Source: Mesorhizobium onobrychidis (GTDB lineage: Bacteria > Pseudomonadota > Alphaproteobacteria > Rhizobiales > Rhizobiaceae). Taken from it: a DNA stretch of 64,000 bases. The DNA lies in assembly GCF_024707545.1 (NCBI RefSeq), contig NZ_CP062229.1, forward strand, positions 1,240,001-1,304,000, written 5' to 3'. A program made the translations under genes and the position numbers. This document shows, piece after piece, positions 45,248-54,331 of this stretch (within the stretch, counting starts at the first letter, position 1; each line of letters opens with the position of its first letter). The notes below the pieces were generated by a model, which was given only the letters and a program-made list of their open reading frames with translations, ran no database searches and was not told the origin of the DNA.

Positions 45248-46021
45248 ATGAAATGGCTCAAATCGCTTATCGTCGCCGCAACACTGCAGGTACTGGCCGT
45301 CACATCAGGCCATGCCGGCGCCAATCTCGATCAGATCAAGCAGGCCGGTGTCTTCAAGGTCGGCACGGAAGGTACCTATGCCCCCTTCACCTATCATGAT
45401 GCCTCGGGCGCGTTGGTCGGCTTCGATGTCGAGATCGCCAAGGCGATCGCCGAGCGCCTCGGCGTCAAGGCCGAATTCCTCGAAGGCAAATGGGATGGGC
45501 TGATCGCCGGCCTCGACGCCGAGCGTTATGACGCCGTCATAAATCAGGTCGGAATCACCGAGGAGCGCAAGGCCAAGTATGATTTCTCCGATTCCTATAT
45601 CGCTTCCAAGGCGGTGCTGATCGTGCGGGGCGACAATACCGAAATCAAGAGCTTTGCCGACCTCAAGGGCAAGAAGGCAGCGCAGTCGCTGACCTCGAAT
45701 TTCGGCAAGCTCGCCGAAGCGAACGGCGCCGAGCTCGTCGGCACCGATGGTTTCGACCAGTCGATCCAGCTGCTTCTTACCGGCCGCGCCGACGCCACCA
45801 TCAACGACAGCCTGTCCTTCCTCGATTTCAAGAAGCACAAGCCCGACGCCAATGTGAAGATCGCCGCGCAGGAAGAAAACGCCGACTATTCCGGCGTCCT
45901 CGTGCGCAAGGGCGATCCGGAACTGGTCGCCGCCATCAATCAGGCGCTGGCCGATATCAAGGCCGACGGCACCTACCAGAAGATCGCCGACACTTATTTC
46001 GGCCAGGACGTTTCGAAGTAA
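45248..46021 (+). CDS. Polar amino-acid (cystine-like) ABC transporter substrate-binding protein
   Basis: A 257-residue periplasmic binding protein, family 3. Signal peptide at residues 1-23 ends SGHA. Core segments: IKQAGVFKVGTEGTYAPFTY, LVGFDVEIAKAIAERLGVKA, KWDGLIAGLDAERYDAVINQ, VGITEERKAKYDFSDSY and KGKKAAQSLTSNFGKLAEA. The pattern KVGTEGTYAPFTYHD with GFDVEIAKAIAERLG and an extended N-terminus is typical of FliY/TcyA cystine binders; exact substrate is inferred. The permease and ATPase genes follow on the same strand, the former after 159 bp. Confidence 0.9.
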   Translation: MKWLKSLIVAATLQVLAVTSGHAGANLDQIKQAGVFKVGTEGTYAPFTYHDASGALVGFDVEIAKAIAERLGVKAEFLEGKWDGLIAGLDAERYDAVINQVGITEERKAKYDFSDSYIASKAVLIVRGDNTEIKSFADLKGKKAAQSLTSNFGKLAEANGAELVGTDGFDQSIQLLLTGRADATINDSLSFLDFKKHKPDANVKIAAQEENADYSGVLVRKGDPELVAAINQALADIKADGTYQKIADTYFGQDVSK

Positions 46022-46180
46022 GCGCATTTCACGGAGCGAGCCGTTTGTCGGCCCGCACGGCAAGTATCGCGGCGAGCTGTCTTTGACGGCCGCCGCTTCT
46101 CGCGTGATATGACGACCGTATGATCGCGCCTCGATGCTGCCGGGGCGGTTTTGGGCGGCAATCTCGCAAGGAGGGTTTTC

Positions 46181-46861
46181 GTGCCGCACTGGCTGCAACT
46201 GATGCTGGATTCGTTGCCCACGCTGCTATGGGCCGCGCTGATCTTCACCGTGCCGCTAACGCTGCTGTCGTTCGCATTCGGTCTCTTTGTAGGACTGGTT
46301 GCAGCGCTCGTCCGGCTGTTCGGCCCGAAGCCGCTGGTCGCCGTGGTCCGCTTCTACGTCTGGATCTTCCGTGGCACGCCGCTTCTGGTACAGCTCTTCC
46401 TGATCTTCTACGGCCTGCCTTCGGTCGGCATCCTGCTCGACGCTTTTTCAGCTGCGTTGATCGGCTTCACGCTCAACATCGGCGCCTATACGTCGGAGAT
46501 CATCCGCGCCGTCATAGGCTCTGTGCCGAAGGGGCAGTGGGAGGCGGCCTATTCGATCGGCATGACCTGGGGCCAGGCGATGCGGCGCACGATTCTTCCG
46601 CAAGCAGGCCGCGTCGCGGTGCCGCCGCTGTCAAACACCTTCATCTCGCTGGTCAAGGATACATCGCTGGCCGCCGCCATCACCGTGCCGGAGATGTTCC
46701 AGGCGGCGCAGCGCATCGTCGCCACCACCTATGAGCCGCTGATCCTCTATGTCGAGGCGGCGGCTCTCTATCTGGCGCTGAGCTCGGTGCTGTCGGCGTT
46801 GCAGACGCGCTTGGAAAAGCGGCTCAACCGCTATGGCGGCTTCCTAGAGGCGCGCTCATGA
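46181..46861 (+). CDS. Polar amino-acid ABC transporter permease
   Basis: A 226-residue inner-membrane protein with five predicted helices, HisM/GlnP family. AAGGAGGG at 46168-46175 fixes a GTG start at 46181 (PHWLQLMLDSLPTLLWAAL). The family signature FRGTPLLVQLFLIFYGLPSV and the EAA loop GQWEAAYSIGMTWGQAMRRT … LPQAGRVAVPPLSNTFISLV are present. Its last codons overlap the ATPase start by four bases (ATGA), so the pair is translationally coupled. Confidence 0.94.
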   Translation: MPHWLQLMLDSLPTLLWAALIFTVPLTLLSFAFGLFVGLVAALVRLFGPKPLVAVVRFYVWIFRGTPLLVQLFLIFYGLPSVGILLDAFSAALIGFTLNIGAYTSEIIRAVIGSVPKGQWEAAYSIGMTWGQAMRRTILPQAGRVAVPPLSNTFISLVKDTSLAAAITVPEMFQAAQRIVATTYEPLILYVEAAALYLALSSVLSALQTRLEKRLNRYGGFLEARS

Positions 46862-47631
46862 TCGGTCTTACTAACATCGAGAAGCGCTTCGGCGACAATC
46901 TTGTGCTGAAGGGCGTGACGGTCACCATCGAGGAAGGCAGCGTCACCGCCCTTGTCGGTCCCTCGGGCGGCGGGAAAAGCACGCTTCTGCGCTGCATCAA
47001 CCTGCTCGAGATCCCGACTTCGGGCACAGTGCGCATCGGCGACGACGCGCTCGAATTCCACCCCGGCAGCAAGGTTTCCGGCAGGGCCATCCAGCGCCTG
47101 CGGCTGCAGACCGGCATGGTGTTCCAGAATTTCCAGCTGTTTCCGCACCGCACGGCAATCGAAAATGTCATGGAGGGGCTGGTGACGGTGCTGAAATGGC
47201 CGGTCGAGCGAGCGCGCGAGCGGGCGAACGCTCTGCTCGAAAAGGTTGGGATGGCGCACAAGGCCGATGCATGGCCGGCGACGCTGTCAGGCGGCCAGCA
47301 GCAACGCGTGGCGATTGCCCGGGCGCTGGCGCCATCGCCGAAAGTGCTGCTGTGCGACGAGCCGACCTCGGCGCTCGATCCGGAATTGGCTCAGGAGGTG
47401 GTCGACGTGCTCGGTAAGCTCGCCCGTGAGGGCACCACAATGGTGATGGCGACACATGATCTGCGCCTCGCCTCCAAGATCGCGCAGGAGGTGGTGTTCC
47501 TCGACGCCGGCGCCATCGTCGAGAAAGGCCCCGCCGCTGTTCTGTTCAGCAATCCGGAGCGCCAGCGGACCAAGCGGTTCATCGCGACGCTGAAGCAGGA
47601 GGCAGAGAAGGAAGGCGGCGGCGAAGGTTAA
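46858..47631 (+). CDS. Polar amino-acid ABC transporter ATP-binding protein
   Basis: A 257-residue ATPase of the GlnQ/HisP/TcyN family. Walker A GPSGGGKST near residue 38, Q-loop MVFQNFQLFPHRTAIENVME, signature LSGGQQQRVAIARALAPSPK, Walker B VLLCDEPTSALDPEL and H-switch MATHDLRLASKIA are complete. With the two preceding genes it makes a full importer, probably for cystine or a related amino acid. The stop codon merges into a family A repeat. Confidence 0.95.
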   Translation: MIGLTNIEKRFGDNLVLKGVTVTIEEGSVTALVGPSGGGKSTLLRCINLLEIPTSGTVRIGDDALEFHPGSKVSGRAIQRLRLQTGMVFQNFQLFPHRTAIENVMEGLVTVLKWPVERARERANALLEKVGMAHKADAWPATLSGGQQQRVAIARALAPSPKVLLCDEPTSALDPELAQEVVDVLGKLAREGTTMVMATHDLRLASKIAQEVVFLDAGAIVEKGPAAVLFSNPERQRTKRFIATLKQEAEKEGGGEG

Positions 47632-47679
47632 TGCATGTCGCCCAAAACTGCGCAGCGGTTTTGGGATAACGACATGCAT
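47631..47679. repeat. Family A repeat hairpin
   Basis: ATGCATGTCG…CCCAAAAC and GTTTTGGG…CGACATGCAT form a 49-bp hairpin whose first base is the last base of the ABC ATPase stop codon. Confidence 0.8.
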
Positions 47680-47687
47680 AAAAAGAG

Positions 47688-47714
47688 AAAACCCGGCGCG
47701 AGGCCGGGTTTTTC
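47688..47714. terminator. Bidirectional terminator between the ABC operon and carD
   Basis: AACCCGGC-GCGAG-GCCGGGTT (47690-47710) with TTTTT to the right and AAAA to the left can end transcripts from both converging directions. Confidence 0.85.
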
Positions 47715-47736
47715 CAAATTCGAAGGCGAGAAGCGC

Positions 47737-48318
47737 TCAGGCTGCTTCTTCCTGCTCGGCTTCTTCGTTGTCGGCCTTGGCGCCGCGCTTCGGACCCTTG
47801 TTGAGATTCACCTCGATGAGGCGCACCGCTTCGGTTTCCGACATGCGGTTGACGGCCGCGATCTCGCGCGCCATGCGGTCGAGTGCCGCCTCATAAAGCT
47901 GGCGCTCGGAATAGGACTGCTCCGGCTGGTTGTCGGCGCGGTAGAGGTCGCGCACCACTTCGGAGATCGAGATCAGGTCGCCGGAATTGATCTTCGCATC
48001 ATATTCCTGGGCGCGGCGCGACCACATGGTGCGCTTGACGCGGGCGCGGCCCTGCACGACCTTCAGCGCGCGATCGACATAATCCTCTTCCGACAGCTTG
48101 CGCATGCCGATGGAGGTCGCCTTGGCAACCGGCACTTTCAGACGCATCTTGTCCTTCTGGAAGTCGATGACGAACAGTTCCAGCTTGTGGCCCGCAACTT
48201 CCTGCTCATCGATCGAGACGATCTGGCCGACGCCATGCGCCGGATAGACGATGTACTCGCCGGTCTTAAAACCGTGACGCGCTGCGCTGGACTTCTTCTG
48301 CGGGGTGATTGTTGCCAT
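47737..48318 (-). CDS. carD: CarD-family transcriptional regulator
   Basis: A 193-residue protein that binds RNA polymerase beta and stabilises open complexes at many promoters; essential or important in rhizobia, Caulobacter (CdnL) and mycobacteria. The RNAP-interaction domain starts FKTGEYIVYPAHGVGQIVSI (about 16-35) and continues to LKVPVAKATSIGMRKLS. The helical DNA-binding domain has RYxxR-like ARVKRTMWSRRAQEYDAKIN and ISEVVRDLYRADNQPEQSYS. An acidic tail (DNEEAEQEEAA) ends it. AAGGAG lies 11 bases before ATG 48318, a long but usable spacing; an out-of-frame ATG lies between them. Confidence 0.95.
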   Translation of the reverse strand: MATITPQKKSSAARHGFKTGEYIVYPAHGVGQIVSIDEQEVAGHKLELFVIDFQKDKMRLKVPVAKATSIGMRKLSEEDYVDRALKVVQGRARVKRTMWSRRAQEYDAKINSGDLISISEVVRDLYRADNQPEQSYSERQLYEAALDRMAREIAAVNRMSETEAVRLIEVNLNKGPKRGAKADNEEAEQEEAA

Positions 48319-48684
48319 TACGCCATGAACTCCTTGGTGTGGTACCGGCATTCTGCCGGCCGAACTCGCGCGATCGGGTAACCGATCGTTAGCCGCACAA
48401 CTACGAACCCACCGGAAAAGCCGAGGCTGGCAAACCGCATAATTGCGACCGCCTGCCCCAGATCACTCTGGTCCGGATTGAGAAATTCACCTTTCAGTGA
48501 TTTGGGGCGTTTGCGCCATAAATCGACGTTGTGTCACCGGCATGTTTGATTGATGTAGCACAAAAAGTCGGAAGAATCAAGGTTTTGCTGCACGCGCGAA
48601 GGCCATGCGCTATCGCTGCCTGTCAAGGCAGTTAATGTACCATGCCTTTTACGCGGCGTTATGCTGGCTGAATCAGCGGTCTTG
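48319..48684. other. Intergenic region between fdxA and carD
   Basis: 366 bp between two minus-strand genes, so it is the carD leader and promoter. CGATCGGGTAACCGATCG (about 48371-48388) is a notable inverted repeat (CGATCGG/CCGATCG) that could be an operator. CAGATCACTCTGGTCCGGAT (48460-48479) contains a second weak one. The AT-rich stretch 48485-48560 with TTGATTGATGTAGCACAAAA is the likely promoter zone. No gene was recognised. Confidence 0.5.
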
Positions 48685-49023
48685 TCAGTCGCCCTCGCCG
48701 GGCTCGTGGGAGAAATATTTCTCAAACTTGCCGGCCTCGCCATCGAAGGATTTGGCGTCGGCCGGAGGCTCCTTCTTGGCGGTGATGTTGGGCCATTTAT
48801 CAGCGTATTCGGTGTTGATCTGCAGCCATTTGTCGAGACCCGGCTCGGTGTCGGGCTTGATCGCGTCGGCCGGGCATTCCGGTTCGCAGACGCCGCAGTC
48901 GATGCATTCGTCGGGATGGATGACGAGCATGTTCTCGCCTTCGTAGAAACAGTCGACCGGACAGACCTCGATGCAGTCCATGTATTTGCATTTTATGCAA
49001 TTGTCGGTCACGACATAGGTCAT
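48685..49023 (-). CDS. fdxA: Seven-iron ferredoxin FdxA
   Basis: A 112-residue [3Fe-4S][4Fe-4S] ferredoxin, cytosolic electron carrier. The cysteines match the Azotobacter FdI type shifted by one: C9, C17 and C50 for the 3Fe cluster, C21, C40, C43 and C46 for the 4Fe cluster ([20 protein letters not shown], then [17 protein letters not shown]). The C-terminal extension ([20 protein letters not shown]) is typical. GGAG seven bases before ATG 49023. It follows the S4-domain gene by 149 bp on the same strand; that pair (S4/Hsp15 then fdxA, carD) is a conserved rhizobial order. Confidence 0.97.
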   Translation of the reverse strand: MTYVVTDNCIKCKYMDCIEVCPVDCFYEGENMLVIHPDECIDCGVCEPECPADAIKPDTEPGLDKWLQINTEYADKWPNITAKKEPPADAKSFDGEAGKFEKYFSHEPGEGD

Positions 49024-49172
49024 CGGTCGGCTCCGGGACGTCCCGTTTTTGTTAGGCTTTTTTGGTGAGGTAACGTCTTTGCCCGCCGCTTGCAAGGGCA
49101 GCCATTGCGCGCGATACCGGTGTTTCCGGAATGGAATTCCAGAGGGGCGATGCGGCGAGACCCGGTTATGCG

Positions 49173-49559
49173 TCAGTCGTCGCCGAACAACCGGTCGGTC
49201 TCCCGGCGTTCCTTCTTGGTCGGGCGGCCGCTGCCGGCATCGCGCAGCGCGGGAATCGCATCGGCAACGGCCTCGCCCTTCGGCGCGGGCGGCGGCGACA
49301 TATCCTCGTAGAGCATGCGCGCTTCTTCGGCAGGGCCGCGCCGGCTTCCCGTGCCGAGCACCTTCCAGACGAAGATGCGCCGCTCGAGAGTGATGGTCAG
49401 GACATCGCCGGCCCGGACCAGATCGGAGGCCTGCGCTGCTTTGTCGCGATTGATGCGGACGCGTCCGGCCACCACCAGCTTCGCTGCCAGCGAGCGCGAT
49501 TTCACCGCACGCGAAAAGAACAGCCATTTGTCGATGCGCTGGCGGCCTTCGGCGACCAT
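49173..49559 (-). CDS. S4-domain RNA-binding protein (Hsp15-like)
   Basis: A 128-residue protein whose first 65 residues form an S4 domain ([20 protein letters not shown], then [20 protein letters not shown]). In E. coli Hsp15 (HslR) binds stalled 50S subunits carrying nascent chains. The C-terminal part is basic and unstructured ([16 protein letters not shown]). It lies 14 bp downstream of the helicase gene on the same strand, suggesting co-transcription and an RNA-linked role. Confidence 0.93.
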   Translation of the reverse strand: MVAEGRQRIDKWLFFSRAVKSRSLAAKLVVAGRVRINRDKAAQASDLVRAGDVLTITLERRIFVWKVLGTGSRRGPAEEARMLYEDMSPPPAPKGEAVADAIPALRDAGSGRPTKKERRETDRLFGDD

Positions 49560-49573
49560 CGGAGCGAGCGAAC

Positions 49574-52500
49574 TTACTTCTTCAGCTGGTCGCGCAACGC
49601 GGCGAGCTTGGCGAAGGGAGAATCCGGGTCGAAGCGCACGGGACGCTCCTCGCGAGGCTTAGGCTGGAACGCGGGCTTTCCACCTGGTGCGCCACCCTTG
49701 CCGTCCTGCCTGCCGCCCTTCCAGTCGGGCCGGCTTTCGCGACGATCGGGACGCTCGCCCTGCGGCTTGCCGTCGCGCCGTTCCCCTGCCTCACCCTGAG
49801 GCTTGGGCTTGAACTTGCTGCGGTCGAAGCGCGGCTTGCCGGCGCCGTCGCCGTCGCGGCGTCCTTGATGGGGGGGCCGGCTGCCTGGAGCGCCGGCCGG
49901 TTGGCCGCCGGTGGCATCTGCCGGTGCGTCGCCACGGCCATCGCGGGCGGCTTGCCCGTTGCGCGGGCGATTGTCCCTGTCACGGGGCCGGCTGTCGTGG
50001 TGGCGGTGGCGCGGGCGCTGGTCGAAGCGGCCCTGCCGCCACAACAGGATGGGTTTTGGTTCTTCGGCCTCTTTCTCGGCCTCTGGAGCAGCCTCGCCGG
50101 TGGCGGCTTCCGTCGCCGCGGCAGGTTCGGTCGACACTGCTTCCGTTGCGGCAGAGGCTTCGAAAGCCGGCTCCGCCGGTGCGACCCCAACCTCGGCGGT
50201 TTCGGTTGCTGCCTCTGGAGCTGCGGCTTCGGCTGCAGGCAGCCCCTCTACCGTGACCTCAGCCGGAGTTTCCAGCTGAGCTTCTGCGACAGGTTCCGCT
50301 TCGGTGGTGGGTTCCGCGGGACCTTCGGCTGCGGCCTCTGCCACGGCAGCCGGCTCCGAACTCTCGGCCGGCGCCTCGGCGGCTGCGTCCGCAACCGCGG
50401 CGTCCGCTGCCTTGGCCTGCTCGGCTCGCGCAGCTTCTTCCGCCGCCTGCTTGGCCGCGGCGGCTTCACGCGCGGCATTGTCCTGTGCCTCGAGCCGTGC
50501 CCTCACCTCGACCGCCGGCTTCGGCTCCGCCCGGTAGCCGAGGCCTTTCAAAATCTCTTCCATGTCGTCGGCCGTGGCGCCGAGGATCGACATCATCGGC
50601 GGCGTCACCATGAAGGACTGACCGTCATAGGCGCCGTCGGGGCGCTGGCCGAGGCCCGGCTTCCAGTTGGTTGCGGGCCGGATCAGGTCGGCCAGCCGTT
50701 CAAGGATGTCGACGCGTACCGCGCGACGGCCGAGATTGCGGTAGCCGGCCAGTTTGTAGAATGCCTTGTCGAAGGTGGGATCGATGACCACTGAGGTGCG
50801 GCCGGAGGCCAGCGCGTGAACCACGTCGCCAAAGCCGGGCTTGTCCTTGCCGTCGTTCCTCAGCGCCCACAACAGCGTCACCAGTCCAGCCGGGGCCGGC
50901 TTGATCAGCGCGGGCACGAAGACGTGGTAGGCGCCGAAGCGCACGCCGAGCCGGCGAAGCGCGGCGCGGCCTTCCTGGTCGAGCGACTTCATCTCCTCGG
51001 CGATGTCGCGGCGGTTGATGAGGCCGAAATGCTCGACGAGTTGGAAGGCGATGCCGCGGCCGATGCCGGTGATCTGCTCGGCGTTTTTGAGGTCGACGAG
51101 CGGCTTCAGCAGGGACTCGATCTGGAAATTGACGAAGCGCTCGGCGCGCGCCGCGACCTTGTCGCGGGCGGGTCCGGTGAGCTGCTCGTCGGCCAGCAGC
51201 ACAAGGCGCGGCTTCAACGGCTCGTCGCCTGCGACCAGCGTGCCGATCGGCGCGCCGATCCAGCGCAGCGTGCCGTCGGAGCCGAGCGCGATGTCACCGT
51301 TGGCCGAGGCGCCGAAGCGTTCGGCCCGCGCCTCGAATTCGGCTGCAAGCGCCTTCTGGGCTGCTGTACGCACCGCCTTGGCATCCTCGCCGCCGGCGCT
51401 CTGGTCGGCGGTGAAGCGGAACCCCTGCAACTCGCCGACATGATGGCCTTCGACGAGGACGGTTCCGGTTGGGCTGATTTCGGCTTCAGGCATGGTATTT
51501 TCTCTAAGGCGCCGCATGAGGACCGAAGTCCTGCGGTCTACGAAGCGTTTCGTCAACCGCTCATGCAGCGCATCCGACAATCTGTCTTCGATTTCGCGCG
51601 TCTTTTCCTGCCAGTGTGCCTGATCGGCCAGCCAGCCGGGCCGGTTGGAAACGAAAGTCCAGGTGCGGATCTGGGCGATCCGGTGCGACAGCGTGTCGAT
51701 GTCGCCCTCGGTGGTGTCGGCACGGCGCACCTGCTCGGCCATGTAATTCTCGTCGACATGGCCATGCCTGGCAAGGTCCGTATAAATCGAGGCGATCAGG
51801 TCGGCATGCTGAGCCGGCGCGATCTTCCTGTAATCGGGAAGGGCGCAGGCCTCCCACAACAGCGCCACGCGCCTGGCGTCGGTGGCAAGCGCCCGGATGT
51901 CCTCGTCGCGGGACAAATGCTCGAGCGCCTGCGCATCCACCGCCGGCAGCGCGCGCGTCAGGCCTTCAACCGGCGCGTTGGTCTCGATCGAGCGCTTCAG
52001 CGCGTCGAGGTTGGCGAAATCGAAACGCGCGGTGCGCCATTGCAGCACCTTCACCGGGTCGAAATCATGCGCTTCGATCTTCTTGACCAATTCCTCGTCC
52101 AGTGGATCGACCTGGCCCGTGACGCCAAAGGTTCCGTCGCGCAAGTGCCGGCCGGCGCGGCCGGCGATCTGGCCGAGCTCGGCCGCTGTCAGATTGCGGT
52201 ACTGGTAGCCGTCGAACTTGCGGTTCTGGGCGAAGGCGACATGATCGAGATCGAGGTTGAGGCCCATGCCGATCGCATCGGTGGCGATCAGATAATCGAC
52301 ATCACCCGACTGGAAAAGCGCCACCTGCGCGTTGCGGGTGCGGGGCGATAGCGCGCCGAGCACGACGGCCGCACCGCCCTGCTGGCGGCGGATCAGTTCG
52401 GCGATCGCATAGACCTCGTCGGCGGAAAAGGCGACGATCGCCGTGCGTCGCGGCAGGCGGGTAAGCTTCTTCGAGCCGGCATAGGCCAGATGCGACAGCC

Positions 52501-52972
52501 GTGGCCGCGTCACCACCGACACGCCCTTCAGCAGACGCTGGAGGATGCCGTGCATGGTAGCTGCGCCGAGCAGCAGTGTCTCCTGGCGGCCGCGTAGATG
52601 CAGGATGCGGTCGGTGAAGATGTGGCCGCGCTCGAGATCGCCGGCTAACTGGACCTCGTCGATGGCGACGAAGGCGGCGTCGGTCTCGCGCGGCATGGCT
52701 TCCACGGTGCAGACCGAATATCTGGCGCCGTCGGGCTGGATCTTCTCCTCGCCGGTGATGAGCGCCACCTTGTGAGCGCCGACCTTCTCGCAGACGCGTG
52801 AATAAACCTCGCGGGCGAGCAGCCTGAGCGGCAGGCCGATAATGCCGCTTTCATGCGCCACCATGCGCTCGATGGCGAGATGGGTCTTACCGGTGTTGGT
52901 CGGCCCGAGCACGGCGGTCACGTCGCGGCCCGACAGGATCAGCGGTTCAGTGTGTTTCGGCTGGATGTTCAT
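49574..52972 (-). CDS. SUV3-like DExH RNA helicase with a long disordered tail
   Basis: A 1132-residue superfamily-2 helicase, relative of the mitochondrial degradosome helicase SUPV3L1. Walker A is GPTNTGKT at about 23-30, the DExH-type motif II is [20 protein letters not shown], and motifs V-VI are [20 protein letters not shown] and [20 protein letters not shown]. The conserved SUV3 core extends to about residue 840. Residues 860-990 are Ala/Glu-rich and residues 1000-1120 are Arg/Gly/Asp/Lys-rich ([37 protein letters not shown]), an RNA-binding type of disorder. It heads the helicase–S4–fdxA–carD group. Confidence 0.92.
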   Translation of the reverse strand: MNIQPKHTEPLILSGRDVTAVLGPTNTGKTHLAIERMVAHESGIIGLPLRLLAREVYSRVCEKVGAHKVALITGEEKIQPDGARYSVCTVEAMPRETDAAFVAIDEVQLAGDLERGHIFTDRILHLRGRQETLLLGAATMHGILQRLLKGVSVVTRPRLSHLAYAGSKKLTRLPRRTAIVAFSADEVYAIAELIRRQQGGAAVVLGALSPRTRNAQVALFQSGDVDYLIATDAIGMGLNLDLDHVAFAQNRKFDGYQYRNLTAAELGQIAGRAGRHLRDGTFGVTGQVDPLDEELVKKIEAHDFDPVKVLQWRTARFDFANLDALKRSIETNAPVEGLTRALPAVDAQALEHLSRDEDIRALATDARRVALLWEACALPDYRKIAPAQHADLIASIYTDLARHGHVDENYMAEQVRRADTTEGDIDTLSHRIAQIRTWTFVSNRPGWLADQAHWQEKTREIEDRLSDALHERLTKRFVDRRTSVLMRRLRENTMPEAEISPTGTVLVEGHHVGELQGFRFTADQSAGGEDAKAVRTAAQKALAAEFEARAERFGASANGDIALGSDGTLRWIGAPIGTLVAGDEPLKPRLVLLADEQLTGPARDKVAARAERFVNFQIESLLKPLVDLKNAEQITGIGRGIAFQLVEHFGLINRRDIAEEMKSLDQEGRAALRRLGVRFGAYHVFVPALIKPAPAGLVTLLWALRNDGKDKPGFGDVVHALASGRTSVVIDPTFDKAFYKLAGYRNLGRRAVRVDILERLADLIRPATNWKPGLGQRPDGAYDGQSFMVTPPMMSILGATADDMEEILKGLGYRAEPKPAVEVRARLEAQDNAAREAAAAKQAAEEAARAEQAKAADAAVADAAAEAPAESSEPAAVAEAAAEGPAEPTTEAEPVAEAQLETPAEVTVEGLPAAEAAAPEAATETAEVGVAPAEPAFEASAATEAVSTEPAAATEAATGEAAPEAEKEAEEPKPILLWRQGRFDQRPRHRHHDSRPRDRDNRPRNGQAARDGRGDAPADATGGQPAGAPGSRPPHQGRRDGDGAGKPRFDRSKFKPKPQGEAGERRDGKPQGERPDRRESRPDWKGGRQDGKGGAPGGKPAFQPKPREERPVRFDPDSPFAKLAALRDQLKK

Positions 52973-53663
52973 CGACCTGGAAATAAGGCTCTCTGCCTCG
53001 CGTTGTCGGGAGCGCGCCCCGTGGCGGCGCGTGTGACAAGCGACACATAGGGATTTCGGGCGCGAAGCGAAAGCGGAATGTTCCGACGGCAGCACGAAGG
53101 CTCTCGTCCGGTGTTGTCAACCGGTCCTGATTTAACAGTTGGAACGAGTCTGGAACGAATCAGCTACGAATCGCTGACTCTTGCTGATTCAGGTTTTGTT
53201 CACGGCTACATCTGGGTTTTTTGCCGGCAAGTCTCACCACATGCTGAATCGCCGAACTGGCCCGATTCATGCAGGGCGGACGTCGTCGTTAACATTTGCC
53301 GATGAACGATCGGCGCATGCCGGCAGGCGTCACCCAACATTATGAAACTATTGATCTTTCCTAACGCGCCTTAACGGTTTGAGGGACGTTTTCGACCTTT
53401 GTCGTTAACCTTCCGGTCAAAGCCGGAACGAAAAGGCGACGAATCAGCGCTGGCGAATATTTCCCGTTTTGTTCACCCCAATATGTTGTGTTGTGAACAG
53501 GTTTTCCACCGAGAATCCACAGGCGGGTAACAGGGTTTTTGCACAGGCCGTGCGGTCGCCGTTAACCTTTGCGTGCCGCTTCGGCACGAATCGGTGTCAC
53601 GTCCGTCGGTCGGCGCAGTCGCGCAAGAGGACCAGACCCGGCCAACAATGCTGAACGGCAGGT
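52973..53663. other. Long AT-richer intergenic region with clustered GANTC, TTAAC and DnaA-box-like motifs
   Basis: 690 bp with no gene. GANTC (CcrM) sites start at 53146, 53157, 53168, 53176, 53186, 53246, 53264, 53441, 53513 and 53588, ten in 447 bp. GTTAAC occurs at 53288, 53404 and 53561, and CTAAC…TTAAC at 53361-53375. TTTTCCACC (53502-53510) and GAATCCACA (53513-53521) each match the DnaA box TTATCCACA at seven of nine positions. TGTTCAC (about 53470) and GTGAACA (about 53492) form an inverted pair. It may be a cell-cycle-regulated promoter or a replication-related site; neither is proven. Confidence 0.6.
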
Positions 53664-54248
53664 TCAAGAAACGTCCTCTCCCACGGCATAGCGCTGCAAA
53701 GTAGGGCCGACGTTCTGAATGATTTCATCGTGGGACAGGGCGACGACGGGCGGAAGCCGCAGCAGGTATCGGCACATCGCCAAACCCAGCAACTGGCTCG
53801 AAACGAGCCCGGCCCGTCGACCCGCGTCGGCGGGATCAGCGACCGCCGCAACGACCGGCCTGACCTGGTTGCCAAATACGTCACGCAGCTTTTCGGCGGC
53901 GAATTCGTTCGACGTCGCCGAACGCAGCAGAATTGCCATGCCAGGACCGCTGGCCGGGCCTTCCCAGATTTCGAGAAAACGCCTGATCAGCGTTTCACCG
54001 ATGGTGTTTCGGTCGATCGCCCGCAGTGCCGGCAATTGCAGGTCGACGACCGCCGCGCTGGCGAACAGGTCGTCCTTGCTGCGGAAATAGCGGATCACCA
54101 TGGCGGGATCGATCGAGGCACGCGCCGCGACGTCGCGGATGGAGGCGCCGTCATAGCCGTGCTCGGCGAACAGGAGCCTCGCGGCCTCGAGGATTTGGGC
54201 GCGCGTGCGGTCCGATTTGCTGGGTTTCTTCGGCTGATTCTCGGTCAT
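53664..54248 (-). CDS. TetR-family transcriptional regulator
   Basis: A 194-residue repressor. The N-terminal helix-turn-helix is RTRAQILEAARLLFAEHGYD, then GASIRDVAARASIDPAMVIR and YFRSKDDLFA. The C-terminal part (QLLGLAMCRYLLRLPPVVAL) fits TetR_C domains of the PA0094-like type. It is divergent from an FAD monooxygenase 83 bp away, and the gap holds a palindrome GTCAACAATCGTTGAC. It very likely represses that gene and itself; the inducer is unknown. Confidence 0.92.
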   Translation of the reverse strand: MTENQPKKPSKSDRTRAQILEAARLLFAEHGYDGASIRDVAARASIDPAMVIRYFRSKDDLFASAAVVDLQLPALRAIDRNTIGETLIRRFLEIWEGPASGPGMAILLRSATSNEFAAEKLRDVFGNQVRPVVAAVADPADAGRRAGLVSSQLLGLAMCRYLLRLPPVVALSHDEIIQNVGPTLQRYAVGEDVS

Positions 54249-54269
54249 GAAAATTCATATGCCAACGCC

Positions 54270-54321
54270 CGTTGACAAATGCAATAGGTTCAATTAGAAA
54301 GTCAACAATCGTTGACAAATG
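54270..54321. promoter_or_regulatory. Promoter and TetR operator of the FAD-monooxygenase gene
   Basis: TTGACA (54272-54277), 17 bases and TAGAAA form a good promoter for the plus strand. Immediately after it GTCAACAATCGTTGAC (54301-54316) is a perfect 6-bp inverted repeat. CGTTGACAAATG occurs at both 54270-54281 and 54310-54321, so a half-operator overlaps the -35 and a full one the transcription start. Confidence 0.7.
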
Positions 54322-54331
54322 GAGAGAAAAA

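Noticed and set aside
50816..52351. A 511-codon open frame opposite the helicase
   Set aside because: Antisense shadow of the conserved helicase core.
52973..53663. Direct annotation as the chromosomal replication origin
   Set aside because: DnaA-box matches are only seven of nine and rhizobial oriC is usually linked to hemE, which is absent here; kept as an open finding instead.
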